DNA of 64,000 nucleotides from Terripilifer sp031921685. Its GTDB lineage: Bacteria; Pseudomonadota; Alphaproteobacteria; Rhizobiales; Beijerinckiaceae. The notes under the pieces were generated by a model, which was given only the letters and a program-made list of their open reading frames with translations, ran no database searches and had not been told where the DNA came from. The position numbers and the translations under genes are program-made. Shown here one piece after another: positions 17,925 to 26,444 of this stretch. Positions within the stretch are counted from its first letter, which is position 1. Every line of letters starts with the position of its first letter. The stretch covers positions 2,046,001-2,110,000 of the forward strand of contig NZ_JAPDHU010000001.1 in NCBI RefSeq assembly GCF_031921685.1. The letters are read 5' to 3'.

Positions 17925-18764
17925 CTAGAAAGCCGGCATATCCGCCAGGAAAAGATGGAGTGGGGCTTCAGCCGCGATCGTAGCGCTTTCGCCGGCTTCC
18001 AGCGCGAAAGCCGAATGGGCGCGCAGAGCGTTGTCGCCGATCCTGCCGGTGCCGGACAAAACGAAGCCGATACGCCAACCGTCGCGCGCTGAGAGCGCAT
18101 GCGCTCGGTTGGCATCAAGGCGCAGCAAAACGAAGGCGGTGCCGCGCGTGCCGAAATCGCCCAGGTGTTTTGACGTGATCCCCGGCGCGATATCGCTCCA
18201 GGCTTGCTCTTGCGGGCGCATCAGGATCGGTGCGTCCCAGCGCTTGGGCGCATAGGCGATGCGGCGCCCGCTGACGTTCTCCCAGATCGCCTCGAAGGCA
18301 TCCTGATTGCGGCGGGTGCCATCAGGCGGATCGTCGGTGCGGCGATAGATACCGTTCTCGAACGTGCCGTGACGTTGCAGCGTCGCCATGCCGTCGTTCA
18401 TCTGTCGTTCGCTGATAAAGCCTTCGCCGCTGTCGCCGCCGAATTGAATGGTGATGCCGAGCCGTTCGTTGTCAGCCTCTTCGGGACCATAGGGTGTGCT
18501 TTCGGGGAAATAAGCCAGTTCGCCCGGCCTGATCCAATGGTTCGGCCCATAATTGATGTCGCCTTCGATGGCGAGGCGAAGCTGATCGAAGTTGTGGCGA
18601 TGGCGCGGCGTCGCAATCGGTCCGTTGGTGCGCACGTAAACCAGGCGGAAGTTATCGGGCCGTCCTTCCGCGCCGGCGAGCAGCGTGCGGAACAATTTGC
18701 CGCCGCCGCGAAATTCCGGTGTCGTCACCGCGCCGTCCTGCACATCCGCATGGCCGATCTTCAT
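17925..18764 (-). CDS. Cupin-domain protein
   Basis: A 279-residue cytoplasmic protein with a cupin fold. The first cupin has PRHRHNFDQLRLAIEGDINYG, with two likely metal-binding histidines and a downstream glutamate or glutamine, and PGELAYFPEST. A second, weaker barrel near residues 215-279 (RIGFVLSGTG, ALEAGESATI) suggests a bicupin. No helix-turn-helix is visible. It is divergent from the NMT1-type binding protein gene 118 nt away, so they may share a regulatory region. The role may be as a dioxygenase or isomerase in the neighbouring catabolic genes; the sequence does not decide. Confidence 0.75.
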   Translation of the reverse strand: MKIGHADVQDGAVTTPEFRGGGKLFRTLLAGAEGRPDNFRLVYVRTNGPIATPRHRHNFDQLRLAIEGDINYGPNHWIRPGELAYFPESTPYGPEEADNERLGITIQFGGDSGEGFISERQMNDGMATLQRHGTFENGIYRRTDDPPDGTRRNQDAFEAIWENVSGRRIAYAPKRWDAPILMRPQEQAWSDIAPGITSKHLGDFGTRGTAFVLLRLDANRAHALSARDGWRIGFVLSGTGRIGDNALRAHSAFALEAGESATIAAEAPLHLFLADMPAF

Positions 18765-18882
18765 GTCGTCCTCCCAGGACGTTGTGGGCGCTTATGTGGC
18801 CCTTGTCCCTATTGAACGCGTATTTACAGCCCCTGGGCAAGCCTCTACGCTCCTGCGCAATAAAAAATCTTCGGGAGGAGAA

Positions 18883-19845
18883 ATGGCACGCTTTTTCGTG
18901 GGGCGAGTTGCGGCTTTTGTCGTTGGCCTGGCGCTTGCCGGTGTTGCCCAGGCCCAGACCAAATTGAAAGTCGGTAAATCCGGCGGCCCGATGATCCTAA
19001 CCATCGTCGACGTCGGCAATGAGGCCGGCATCTGGAAGCAGTTCGGTCTGGAGGTGGAGTCGATCTATTTCGGTGGTGAGTCGCAGACGATGGTTGGTCT
19101 CGCGTCCGGTTCCGTCGATCTGGGTTTCGGATCGGGGCCTGGGCTCGCCTATCCGGTGAAGGGCGTACCGGTCACCGCCATCGCCGCTGTCAGCGGTGCG
19201 CCTTACAATATGGTGGTGCTGGTGGCGAACCCATCGCCGATCAAATCCCTGGCCGATCTGCGCGGCAAGAAACTTGGCGTGACGTCGGCCGGCTCGTTAA
19301 CCGACTGGATGGCGCGCGAAATTGGCCGTGGCCAGGGCTGGGGCAATGACGGGGTGATCTCCTTTCCGACCGGCGCGTCGCGCACGTCCATCGCCGCCAT
19401 GCGCTCTGGCGATATCGACGGTGTCGTCATGGGCGCGGCGACGGCTTTCGATGCGCAGTTGAACAAGCAGGGGCAGGTGCTGGCGCCGCTTGGCGACATC
19501 GTGAAGGATTTTCATTCCAACGTTCTGTTCGCGCGCAACGAGCTGATCGCCAAATCGCCGGATGTGGTGCAGCGCTTCGTCGATGGCTGGTTCAAGGCGG
19601 TGGCTTTCGCCAAGGCCAATCCGGAGATCACCATCAAGGTCAGCGCCGCCACCTTGCGGATCAGCCCGGAATCGGCGCGTGCCGCCTATGAGGATGAGAT
19701 CACCCGCATGGTCCGCGACAAGGGCGGATTCGACAAAGGTGCGGTCGAAGTGATCCGCCGGTCGCTGCGCGAGATCGGCACGCTCGCCGATCCGCCGCCG
19801 GCGGAAAAGCTTTATGATGAACGGTTTCTGGCCCACCATAAATAG
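18883..19845 (+). CDS. NMT1/TauA-like ABC substrate-binding protein
   Basis: Periplasmic binding protein of the SsuA/TauA/ThiY-like class that feeds nitrate/sulfonate/thiamin-precursor type ABC transporters. The signal peptide covers residues 1-24 (cleaved after AQA), then KLKVGKSGGP. A GSVDLGFGSGPG segment and LRGKKLGVTSAGS are typical. The ATG at 18883 directly follows GGGAGGAG; the longer open frame upstream overlaps the divergent cupin gene and is not used. No ABC permease or ATPase is in the window, so it is an orphan receptor here. The downstream DUF1932 and LigI-like genes suggest an aromatic acid or a breakdown product as ligand. Confidence 0.87.
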   Translation: MARFFVGRVAAFVVGLALAGVAQAQTKLKVGKSGGPMILTIVDVGNEAGIWKQFGLEVESIYFGGESQTMVGLASGSVDLGFGSGPGLAYPVKGVPVTAIAAVSGAPYNMVVLVANPSPIKSLADLRGKKLGVTSAGSLTDWMAREIGRGQGWGNDGVISFPTGASRTSIAAMRSGDIDGVVMGAATAFDAQLNKQGQVLAPLGDIVKDFHSNVLFARNELIAKSPDVVQRFVDGWFKAVAFAKANPEITIKVSAATLRISPESARAAYEDEITRMVRDKGGFDKGAVEVIRRSLREIGTLADPPPAEKLYDERFLAHHK

Positions 19846-19931
19846 TTTCGCGCGACCATAGTTGTCAGCCTGGGCCGGAATGTTTACGGATCATCGCCAC
19901 GGATGACCCATTCAAGACTAAGGGAACGCTC

Positions 19932-20750
19932 ATGTCCGGCCATATTACACTCGGCATCATCGGCTTCGGTGAAGTCGGATCGACCTTCGCCCGTGAATTC
20001 CTTGCGCGCGGCGGTGTGTCGATTTCGACATATGACATTCTTTTCAATGATCCCCAGAAGGGACCAGCGAAAATCGAACTGGCGAAAAGCCTCGGCGTGC
20101 GGCCGGCTAAGAGTGCGGCCGACGCCAGCCGCGATGCGCGCATCGTCATCTCCGCCGTGACGGCGTCCAATGTTCTGGATGTGGCCGGCGAAGCGGCCGG
20201 CTATCTCAACCAGGGCCAGTTATTCTTCGACATCAATTCGGCTTCGCCGGTGACGAAGAAGACGGCGGCGGGCAAGGTCAATGCCTCGCATGCCAAATAT
20301 GTCGAAGGCGCGGTGATGGCGCCGGTGCCGGGCCCCGGCATTCAAGTGCCGATCCTGGCCGGCGGTCCGGCGGCGGAAGAAGCCGCGGCGCTGCTCAATG
20401 GCCTTGGCATGAACGTGACGCCGGTGACGACGGAACCGGGCCGCGCTTCCGCGATGAAGCTCTGCCGCTCGATTGTCATCAAGGGCCTTGAAGCGATCAT
20501 GGTCGATTGCGCTGCCGCCGCGAAGCAATGGGGCGTGGAAGACGAAGTGTTCGCCAGCCTCGATGCCAGCTATCCGTCGATCGATTTTCGCCAGCTTGCG
20601 GAAACGATGGGCGGTCGTGTACGTCAGCACGGCATTCGCCGCGCCGCGGAAATGCGGGAGGCGGCGATGATGGTCGAAGATCTGGGCATGAACCCGGGCC
20701 TTTGCAGCGCCATCGCCGACGCACAAGAAAGAGGAGCCGATAAGAAATGA
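19932..20750 (+). CDS. DUF1932 NAD(P)-dependent dehydrogenase
   Basis: A 272-residue dehydrogenase with an N-terminal 6-phosphogluconate-dehydrogenase-like Rossmann domain (GIIGFGEVGSTFAREF, residues 8-23) and a C-terminal DUF1932 domain, recognisable by RASAMKLCRSIVIKG. The family overlaps with 3-hydroxyisobutyrate dehydrogenases and is often found in aromatic catabolic clusters. Its stop codon overlaps the start of the LigI-like hydrolase gene (ATGA), showing tight translational coupling. It could oxidise a hydroxy-acid or hemiacetal that the hydrolase then opens. Confidence 0.88.
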   Translation: MSGHITLGIIGFGEVGSTFAREFLARGGVSISTYDILFNDPQKGPAKIELAKSLGVRPAKSAADASRDARIVISAVTASNVLDVAGEAAGYLNQGQLFFDINSASPVTKKTAAGKVNASHAKYVEGAVMAPVPGPGIQVPILAGGPAAEEAAALLNGLGMNVTPVTTEPGRASAMKLCRSIVIKGLEAIMVDCAAAAKQWGVEDEVFASLDASYPSIDFRQLAETMGGRVRQHGIRRAAEMREAAMMVEDLGMNPGLCSAIADAQERGADKK

Positions 20751-21658
20751 GTGCGCTCGACAAGCATAAGAATCCGCCGAACGATTTCACGCCGACCATT
20801 CCGCCGCCGGATCGCGACACCAAGACGCCGAAATTCAAACTGCCGCACAATGCGACGGACGCGCACTGCCACATCTTCGGGCCGGGCGACAAATATCCCT
20901 TCGCGCCGGATCGCTCCTATACGCCGCCGGATTCGGGCCTGGAGAAATTCGCTGCCTTGCAGGCCAAGCTCGGCCTCACCCGCGCGGTGATCGTCAATGC
21001 CTCGTGCCACGGCAATGACAACACCGTTTGTCTCGACGCCATCGCGCAGTCGAACGGTCGCTATCGTGCCGTCGCCAATATCGACGACACGTTCAGCGAA
21101 GAGGCGATCGCGGAACTGCACAAGGGTGGCATTCGCGGCTGCCGCTTCAACTTCGTCGCCCATCTTGGCGGCGTGCCCGACATGCGCGTGTTCCACAACG
21201 TCGTCGACAAGATCAAGAACTTCGGGTGGTCGCTCGACGTGCATTTTGACGCGATCGATCTGCCCGAATATGCGCCGATGCTCGCCAAACTGCCGGTGAT
21301 CTACACGATCGATCACATGGGCCGCGTCAAGGCGAGCGACGGCTTGCAGCAGAAGCCGTTCGAATGCCTCGTCAACCTGATCAAGGACGACGAGAAGTGC
21401 TGGGTGAAGGTGTGCGGTTCCGAGCGCGTGTCCTCGACCGGCTATCCCTTCCACGATGCCGTACCGTTCGCCCGCCAGATCTGCGAACTGGCGCCCGACC
21501 GCATCATCTGGGGCACCGACTGGCCGCACCCGAACGTCAAGCAGATGCCGAACGACGGCGATCTCGTCGATCTGATCCCGCTGTTCGCGCCCGAGCCGGA
21601 ACTGCAGCAGAAGCTGCTCGTCACCAATCCGGGCCGGCTCTATTTCGACGAGAAATAG
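20747..21658 (+). CDS. LigI-like amidohydrolase (2-pyrone-4,6-dicarboxylate lactonase family)
   Basis: Metal-dependent or metal-independent hydrolase of the amidohydrolase superfamily, closest in style to LigI, which opens 2-pyrone-4,6-dicarboxylate. The 303 residues contain DAHCHIFGP (His40 and His42), VNASCHGNDN, a central FNFVAHLGG segment and the C-terminal IIWGTDWPHPN with the catalytic aspartate. It overlaps the DUF1932 gene by 4 nt and ends at a strong terminator. With the dehydrogenase upstream, the pair resembles the LigC-LigI logic of protocatechuate 4,5-cleavage, although the dehydrogenase family differs. Confidence 0.88.
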   Translation: MSALDKHKNPPNDFTPTIPPPDRDTKTPKFKLPHNATDAHCHIFGPGDKYPFAPDRSYTPPDSGLEKFAALQAKLGLTRAVIVNASCHGNDNTVCLDAIAQSNGRYRAVANIDDTFSEEAIAELHKGGIRGCRFNFVAHLGGVPDMRVFHNVVDKIKNFGWSLDVHFDAIDLPEYAPMLAKLPVIYTIDHMGRVKASDGLQQKPFECLVNLIKDDEKCWVKVCGSERVSSTGYPFHDAVPFARQICELAPDRIIWGTDWPHPNVKQMPNDGDLVDLIPLFAPEPELQQKLLVTNPGRLYFDEK

Positions 21659-21681
21659 GTTTTGGGCTCTGACGATATGAA

Positions 21682-21717
21682 GACGCCCGTCTCGCGAGAG
21701 GCGGGCGTTTTTGTTTT
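21682..21717 (+). terminator. Rho-independent terminator
   Basis: The stem ACGCCCG / CGGGCGT with an inner CTCGCGAG palindrome is followed by TTTTTGTTTT, 24 nt after the hydrolase stop codon. Confidence 0.85.
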
Positions 21718-21727
21718 GGGGCCTTGG

Positions 21728-21839
21728 TGTCATCCCGGGCGCGATAGCGACCCGGGATCCAGGGGCGAGTGGTACAACATCAGTCGTTCTACCATTTGCC
21801 CCTGGATCCCGGATCACGCTGCGCGTGTCCGGGATGACA
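21728..21839. repeat. REP-type inverted pair, copy 3
   Basis: The most compact copy. The left unit TGTCATCCCGGGCGCG...CCAGGGGC and the right unit GCCCCTGGATCCCGG...GGGATGACA are separated by about 28 nt. It fills the gap between the convergent hydrolase and FAD-hydroxylase genes. Confidence 0.87.
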
Positions 21840-21840
21840 C

Positions 21841-23466
21841 TCAGGTTTCGCGTGAAGCGGCAACGCGCTGGCGCACCGCATCGGCCAGTCTGGCAATATC
21901 CGCCGGTGACGTGATCGTCGCCGCCGCCATCGTGTAGCGGTCGGGCCGCACGACGACGAGGCTGTCCTTTGCCACGGGCAGCATCGCTTCCAGCAATCCG
22001 TCCACGTCCCGGCAGGCCAGGATCGCTGGATCGGCGCGGCGGTCGATGTTGAGGCGCATCGGGCTGATGGCGAGCAGGCGCAGGTCCTTAAGGCCGAAGT
22101 CTTCGCCTTGTGCCTGCGCGATCGTCGCTTGCGCGTTCTCGCCATAGGCGATGAGCGCGAAGTGATTGCCGATCAGAGTGTCCATCTTGGCGGTCGAGCG
22201 ATCCAACAATTCGACCGTCGGCTGCGGGAACATGCGGCCGATGACTTTCGAGGCCTCATCTTCCACCAGGAAGCCGTGCTTGTAATAGGGCTTCGGCTTG
22301 AACTTCATCTGCGCGAAATAATTCTGCAGTTTCGGCACGAAACGCATCAGGCGGAAGGCGCCCTGCACGAGGAAGGCCTGCACGGGCGAGGTCGGCATCA
22401 TCACCCGGCCGATGTTGATGGCGAATTCGATCAGCGCCCAGGCATGCGGTTTGCGTTCGGTCTGATAGGTGTCGAGCACGCCGGGACCGAGGTTGCCTTT
22501 GGCGATGGCGGTGAAGCGCCAGGCGAGCGCATGGGCGTCGCGCACGCCGCTGTTCATGCCCTGGCCGGCAAAGGGCGGCGTCAGATGCGCGGCATCGCCG
22601 GCCAAATAGATGTGCTTGCTGTTCCACGTGTCGCAGACACGCGCGTGGAAGGCATAAACCTGGCGGCGCACGATCTTGGCGTCGGCATCGGGACCATAAG
22701 CGGCAAGCAGCTTCTTGACCGATTCCGGCGTGGCGATTTCTTCGTCGGATTCGCCCTCGCGCAGTTTGAATTCGTAGCGGCGCTTGCCGTCGGGGCCCGG
22801 CAGGCAGATCGCGGCGCGGGCCGGATTGCATAGCACGCGGGTCTGGCGCAGGCGCTCCTTCGTCTCTTCCATGTCGACGATGAGCCATTTGTCGGGATAG
22901 GTCGATCCCTGCAATTCGGCACCGATGATCTTGCGCAGCGCGCTGCGGCCGCCGTCGCAGGCGGCGAGATATGTCGCGCGAATGGTCAGCGGCGTGCCGT
23001 CGAGGCGTCTGATGACGACGGTGACACCGTCGGCATCTTCCGCAACGCTTTCGAACATGTGCTGAAACAAGGGTTCGACGCTTGCCCAGCGCGACAGGCC
23101 CTGGCGCAAGGTCGCTTCGAGTTCGGGCTGGGTGAAGGCGCTGCGGCGCGGATAGCCATATTCGCGGGTCGTCGGTTCGACGCGGGCGAAATTGATGCCT
23201 GACATCGACATGTAATGCGAGCCATAGTCGGGCGCGACATTGGCCATCACGTCGTCGATCAGGCCGCAGGCCTGCATGGTGCGCAAGGATTCGTCGTCGA
23301 TGGAGACCGCGCGGGGCGCTTGCACAGTGAACTCATTGCGTTCGACGAGAATGGTCGCCACGCCGGCCTCGCCGAGCAGATTGGCCAGCGTCAATCCCGT
23401 TGGGCCGGCGCCGATGATGACGACGTCGCAGGTTTTATCGGGCCGAACCCGGTCAAGCGTAGTCAC
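21841..23466 (-). CDS. FAD-dependent aromatic hydroxylase (MhpA-like)
   Basis: Class A flavin monooxygenase, 541 residues, resembling 3-(3-hydroxyphenyl)propionate hydroxylase. The FAD dinucleotide motif GAGPTGLTLANLL lies near residue 17; the second FAD segment is YLAGDAAHLTPPFAGQGMNSG. A C-terminal thioredoxin-like tail, as in MhpA-size enzymes, is present. The start is a GTG with GAGGGGGG just upstream. The IclR gene ends 20 nt before it, so the two form a regulator-enzyme unit. It probably adds a hydroxyl to a phenolic acid to prepare the ring for the divergent gentisate-dioxygenase-like enzyme. Confidence 0.88.
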   Translation of the reverse strand: MTTLDRVRPDKTCDVVIIGAGPTGLTLANLLGEAGVATILVERNEFTVQAPRAVSIDDESLRTMQACGLIDDVMANVAPDYGSHYMSMSGINFARVEPTTREYGYPRRSAFTQPELEATLRQGLSRWASVEPLFQHMFESVAEDADGVTVVIRRLDGTPLTIRATYLAACDGGRSALRKIIGAELQGSTYPDKWLIVDMEETKERLRQTRVLCNPARAAICLPGPDGKRRYEFKLREGESDEEIATPESVKKLLAAYGPDADAKIVRRQVYAFHARVCDTWNSKHIYLAGDAAHLTPPFAGQGMNSGVRDAHALAWRFTAIAKGNLGPGVLDTYQTERKPHAWALIEFAINIGRVMMPTSPVQAFLVQGAFRLMRFVPKLQNYFAQMKFKPKPYYKHGFLVEDEASKVIGRMFPQPTVELLDRSTAKMDTLIGNHFALIAYGENAQATIAQAQGEDFGLKDLRLLAISPMRLNIDRRADPAILACRDVDGLLEAMLPVAKDSLVVVRPDRYTMAAATITSPADIARLADAVRQRVAASRET

Positions 23467-23486
23467 TTATCCCCCCTCAAATGATA

Positions 23487-24266
23487 TCAGGCGACTTTCT
23501 GTGTCGCTTTGGTGGCGGCTTCGTAGCGGTGGCGCAAATCCTCAGCCAGCAGGCTGGCGGCGGAGACGACGAGCAGGATCAGCCGGCGCCGCTGGCCTTC
23601 GTCGATGCCGGCGTCATGAGCGACGATCGACAGCGACGCGACGATGCCGGCATCTTTCAGGATGACCGGCGCGGAGATGCCGGCGAGGCCCGGATCGATT
23701 TCGCTCGCCGTCGAGCAGAAACCGCGCTTGCGGATATCGGCCAGCTCCGTGCGCAGAGCTTCCACTTTGGCCTCGGCCTTATTGTCGAGGCCGGCATTTT
23801 CGATGAGCTTGTTGAACTGGCGCGTCGGCAGATGGGCGAGAATGACCTTCGATGTCGAGCCGCGTACCAGCGGCATCGGTCGGCCGCGTTCATAGCTCGA
23901 ACGGAAAGGGGTGTCGGCGGCCGCCTCGTCGGCGACGCACATCACCGAGCCATTGTAGAAACGCGCCAACATGGCGACGCAGGGCACATGGGCCTGCATC
24001 ACCACATCGTGCAGGACCGGGCGGCCGGCGACCACCAGCGGGTCGGTGAGGCGCAGCGACCGGTCGAATTCGATGAAGGCCGGTCCCAGCCGATAAGAGG
24101 CTTCCGCCGCCTGTTCGAGAAAGCCGCTGGCGACGAGATCGCGCACGGTGCGGTAAACGGTGCTGGCCGGCACGCCGGTGGTTTCAGCCAAGGCTGGTAC
24201 GGTCCAGGCCGGAGTGTCCGGGGTGAACAGGCGCAAGACGCCGAGGAATCTGCTGAAGCCAGCCAT
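23487..24266 (-). CDS. IclR-family transcriptional regulator
   Basis: A 259-residue regulator. The N-terminal winged helix-turn-helix covers about residues 5-65 (VPALAETTGVPASTVYRTVRDL), and the GAF-like effector domain covers about 80-250 with SYERGRPMPLVRGSTSK. It is transcribed with the FAD hydroxylase and faces away from the aldolase-dioxygenase unit. The 208-nt region between the divergent units holds a promoter with a palindrome, a natural site for this protein. IclR members often control aromatic catabolism in response to a pathway intermediate. Confidence 0.93.
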   Translation of the reverse strand: MAGFSRFLGVLRLFTPDTPAWTVPALAETTGVPASTVYRTVRDLVASGFLEQAAEASYRLGPAFIEFDRSLRLTDPLVVAGRPVLHDVVMQAHVPCVAMLARFYNGSVMCVADEAAADTPFRSSYERGRPMPLVRGSTSKVILAHLPTRQFNKLIENAGLDNKAEAKVEALRTELADIRKRGFCSTASEIDPGLAGISAPVILKDAGIVASLSIVAHDAGIDEGQRRRLILLVVSAASLLAEDLRHRYEAATKATQKVA

Positions 24267-24339
24267 CTGCCTTGCTCCTTTGTCAGAATTCTACTGACCT
24301 GTTCGCAATAGCCATCATGATTATTATTTTTTGAGAATA

Positions 24340-24368
24340 TTGACAATCGAAATCGTGCACGATAATCA
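24340..24368 (+). promoter_or_regulatory. Sigma-70-like promoter of the aldolase-dioxygenase unit
   Basis: A perfect TTGACA (24340-24345), a 17-nt spacer and TAATCA as a weak -10 (24363-24368) point towards the aldolase gene, 107 nt from its start. The surrounding 60 nt are much more AT-rich than the rest of the window. Confidence 0.55.
24352..24363. promoter_or_regulatory. 12-nt palindromic candidate operator
   Basis: ATCGTGCACGAT is a perfect 12-nt palindrome lying between the -35 and -10 elements of the promoter above. Its place suggests repression or ligand-dependent control by the divergent IclR protein; this is inference. Confidence 0.5.
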
Positions 24369-24474
24369 TATTTGCGTGGAGCGATGGCAAATGCCTTGCC
24401 CGTGACGCGTTTGTGGGCGAGGGATTGCGGCAAGGCCTCGGCGCAGGGCCGGGCCATCGGGAGGAGCAAAGCGT

Positions 24475-25275
24475 ATGTGTGCACCGGGACATAGTCATTC
24501 GTTCGATCCGGCGAGTGCCGGGGGCTTGGCCTCCACGGCGGCTGCGGTTGGCCCGAAAGCCGATGCCGACCTCATCAACGATCTCGTCACAGCCAATCAC
24601 ATTCTCTACGGCGAGGGTATCGTCGATGCCTTCGGCCATGTCAGCGCCCGCCACGACAAGCGGCCCGACCGGTTCCTGCTGGCCCGCAATATGGCGCCGG
24701 CCACGGTTGAAGCCGAAGACATTCTCGAATTCGATCTCGACGGCGCGCCGGTCGATGCCCAGGGGCGGTCGGTCTATCTCGAACGGTTCATTCATGCCGA
24801 AATCTACCGGGCGCGGCCCGATGTGATGGGCATCGTGCATTCGCATTCCATGTCGGTCGTGCCGTTCAGCCTGGTGCCGTCGTTTCCGTTCCGCGCGGTC
24901 ACCCATATGGGCTCGTTCATCGGCACCTGCGCGCCGATCTTCGATCTGCGCGATGTGGTCGGCGACGACAATGATCTCCTCATCACCAACGGCATGCAGG
25001 GCAAGGCGCTAGCGAAAGTGCTGGGCGATTTGAACGTGGTGCTGATGCGCGGCCATGGTTCGACGGCGGTCGGCAGCAGCCTGCGCGAAGCGGTGTTTCG
25101 CGCCGTCTATACCGAACAGAATGCCCGCGTGCTGTCGGATGCGGCGCGCCTCGGCGGCCCGATCACGTCACTGAGTGAAGGCGAAACCCGCACCGCCACC
25201 CGCGTCATTGGCGGCACGGCCTCGCGGGCTTGGAATCTGTGGGCCTTGCAGGCGCAAGGCGACATGGAAGGTTGA
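24475..25275 (+). CDS. Class II aldolase/adducin-family protein
   Basis: A 266-residue cytoplasmic enzyme with the class II aldolase fold. Seen: an N-terminal GEGIVDAFGHVSARH segment, the zinc-ligand motif HSHS in GIVHSHSMSVVPFS, and a second ligand in LMRGHGSTAVG. Such enzymes cleave or decarboxylate hydroxy-keto acids using Zn or Mn. GGGAGGAG lies 8 nt before the ATG. It is the first gene downstream of the promoter at 24340 and is followed by a gentisate-dioxygenase-like gene after a short tandem repeat. Its place suggests it acts on a ring-cleavage product, or decarboxylates an aromatic acid. Confidence 0.88.
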   Translation: MCAPGHSHSFDPASAGGLASTAAAVGPKADADLINDLVTANHILYGEGIVDAFGHVSARHDKRPDRFLLARNMAPATVEAEDILEFDLDGAPVDAQGRSVYLERFIHAEIYRARPDVMGIVHSHSMSVVPFSLVPSFPFRAVTHMGSFIGTCAPIFDLRDVVGDDNDLLITNGMQGKALAKVLGDLNVVLMRGHGSTAVGSSLREAVFRAVYTEQNARVLSDAARLGGPITSLSEGETRTATRVIGGTASRAWNLWALQAQGDMEG

Positions 25276-25282
25276 AGACCTG

Positions 25283-25324
25283 AGCAGACTTGAAGCAGCA
25301 GACTTGAATAAGCAGACTTGCAAC
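25283..25324. repeat. 14-nt tandem repeat, three units
   Basis: Three near-identical copies of AGCAGACTTGAA-type units (starting 25283, 25297 and 25311) fill most of the gap between the aldolase stop and the dioxygenase ribosome-binding site. Confidence 0.75.
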
Positions 25325-25338
25325 AGATGGAGCCTATG

Positions 25339-26385
25339 ATGTCGACAGCCACCGCAGTCGCGCCGGCCAAGGACCGGCAGAAATTCTACGACCGCCTCGC
25401 GCCGCAGAATCTGGCGCCATTGTGGGAAGTGCTCAAGGGCCTCGTGCCGCTCGAGCCGAAGAGCAAGTTCGTGCCGCATCTCTGGCGCTTCAAGGATTGC
25501 CGCGATTTCCTGATGGAAGCCGGCGATCTCCTGACGGCGGAAGAGGCGGAACGCCGCGTGCTGGTGTTCGAGAACCCGGCCATGCCGGGCGGATCGCGCA
25601 TCACCGCCACCATGTATTCGGGCATGCAGCTCATCCTGCCGGGTGAGATCGCGCCGGCCCATCGCCACACCGCCTCGGCGCTGCGCTTCGTGCTCGAAGG
25701 CAATCTCGGTTACACGGCGGTGGCGGGCGAGCGCACCGAAATGGAGCGCGGCGACTTCGTCATCACGCCGAACTGGGCCTGGCACGACCACGGCCAGGAA
25801 CACGACAAGCCGGTGATCTGGGTCGACGGTCTCGACCTGCACATGATCAACTTCTTTGAGACGGCGTTCAGTGAGCATGCCAACGACAAGGCGCAGCTCG
25901 TGCAGAAGCAGATGGGTGAATCGCAAGCGCGCTGGGGCACCAATATGGCGCCGTTCCAGATGGCTTCGCCCTTCGGCCTGACGACGCCGATCTTCAACTA
26001 CAAGTACAAGCCGAGCCGCGAAGCGCTGCTGGCGATCGCGGCGGCCGGCAAGCCCGATCCACATCGCGGCCATGCGCTGCGCTACACCAATCCGATCGAC
26101 GGCGGTTGGGCGATGCCGACCATTGCGACCTGGTTGTGGAACTTGCCGCAAGGTTTTGAGACCAAGCCGCTGCGCTCGACGGACGGCCAGACGGTCATCG
26201 TCGTCGAAGGCGAGATCGAAGTCGAAGCCGGCGACAAGACGTTCCGCGCCGGCGAAAGCGACGTCATCTCGATGCCGAGCTGGACGTGGCGGAAGTATCG
26301 TGCCTCCAAGGATGCGATCCTCTTCACCTTCTCCGACCGCAGCGCGCAGGAGAAGCTCGGCCTGTTCCGCGAGGAACTGCGCTAA
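25339..26385 (+). CDS. Gentisate 1,2-dioxygenase-like bicupin
   Basis: Ring-cleaving Fe(II) dioxygenase family, about 348 residues. The first cupin has HRHTASALRFVLEGN with its histidine ligands, then ERGDFVITPNWAWHDHG and WVDGLDLHMINF, a segment typical of gentisate and related dioxygenases. The second cupin near the C-terminus (VVEGEIEVEAGDKTFRAGES) has lost some metal ligands. Two ATG codons are adjacent (25336, 25339); GGAG sits at about the right distance from the second. It follows the aldolase gene and ends before a strong terminator. Together with the FAD hydroxylase this suggests a hydroxybenzoate/salicylate-to-gentisate type route. Confidence 0.9.
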   Translation: MSTATAVAPAKDRQKFYDRLAPQNLAPLWEVLKGLVPLEPKSKFVPHLWRFKDCRDFLMEAGDLLTAEEAERRVLVFENPAMPGGSRITATMYSGMQLILPGEIAPAHRHTASALRFVLEGNLGYTAVAGERTEMERGDFVITPNWAWHDHGQEHDKPVIWVDGLDLHMINFFETAFSEHANDKAQLVQKQMGESQARWGTNMAPFQMASPFGLTTPIFNYKYKPSREALLAIAAAGKPDPHRGHALRYTNPIDGGWAMPTIATWLWNLPQGFETKPLRSTDGQTVIVVEGEIEVEAGDKTFRAGESDVISMPSWTWRKYRASKDAILFTFSDRSAQEKLGLFREELR

Positions 26386-26410
26386 GCTGCATTCAAACTG
26401 ATCGATGACG

Positions 26411-26444
26411 ACGCCGCGGCTGACATCAGCCGCGGCGTTTTTGT
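26411..26444 (+). terminator. Rho-independent terminator
   Basis: A 13-bp perfect stem ACGCCGCGGCTGA / TCAGCCGCGGCGT is followed by TTTTTG, after the dioxygenase gene. Confidence 0.9.

Noticed and set aside
20624..21817. A 397-codon frame antisense to the LigI-like gene
   Set aside because: It runs through a terminator and a REP pair, and the sense gene has clear amidohydrolase motifs.
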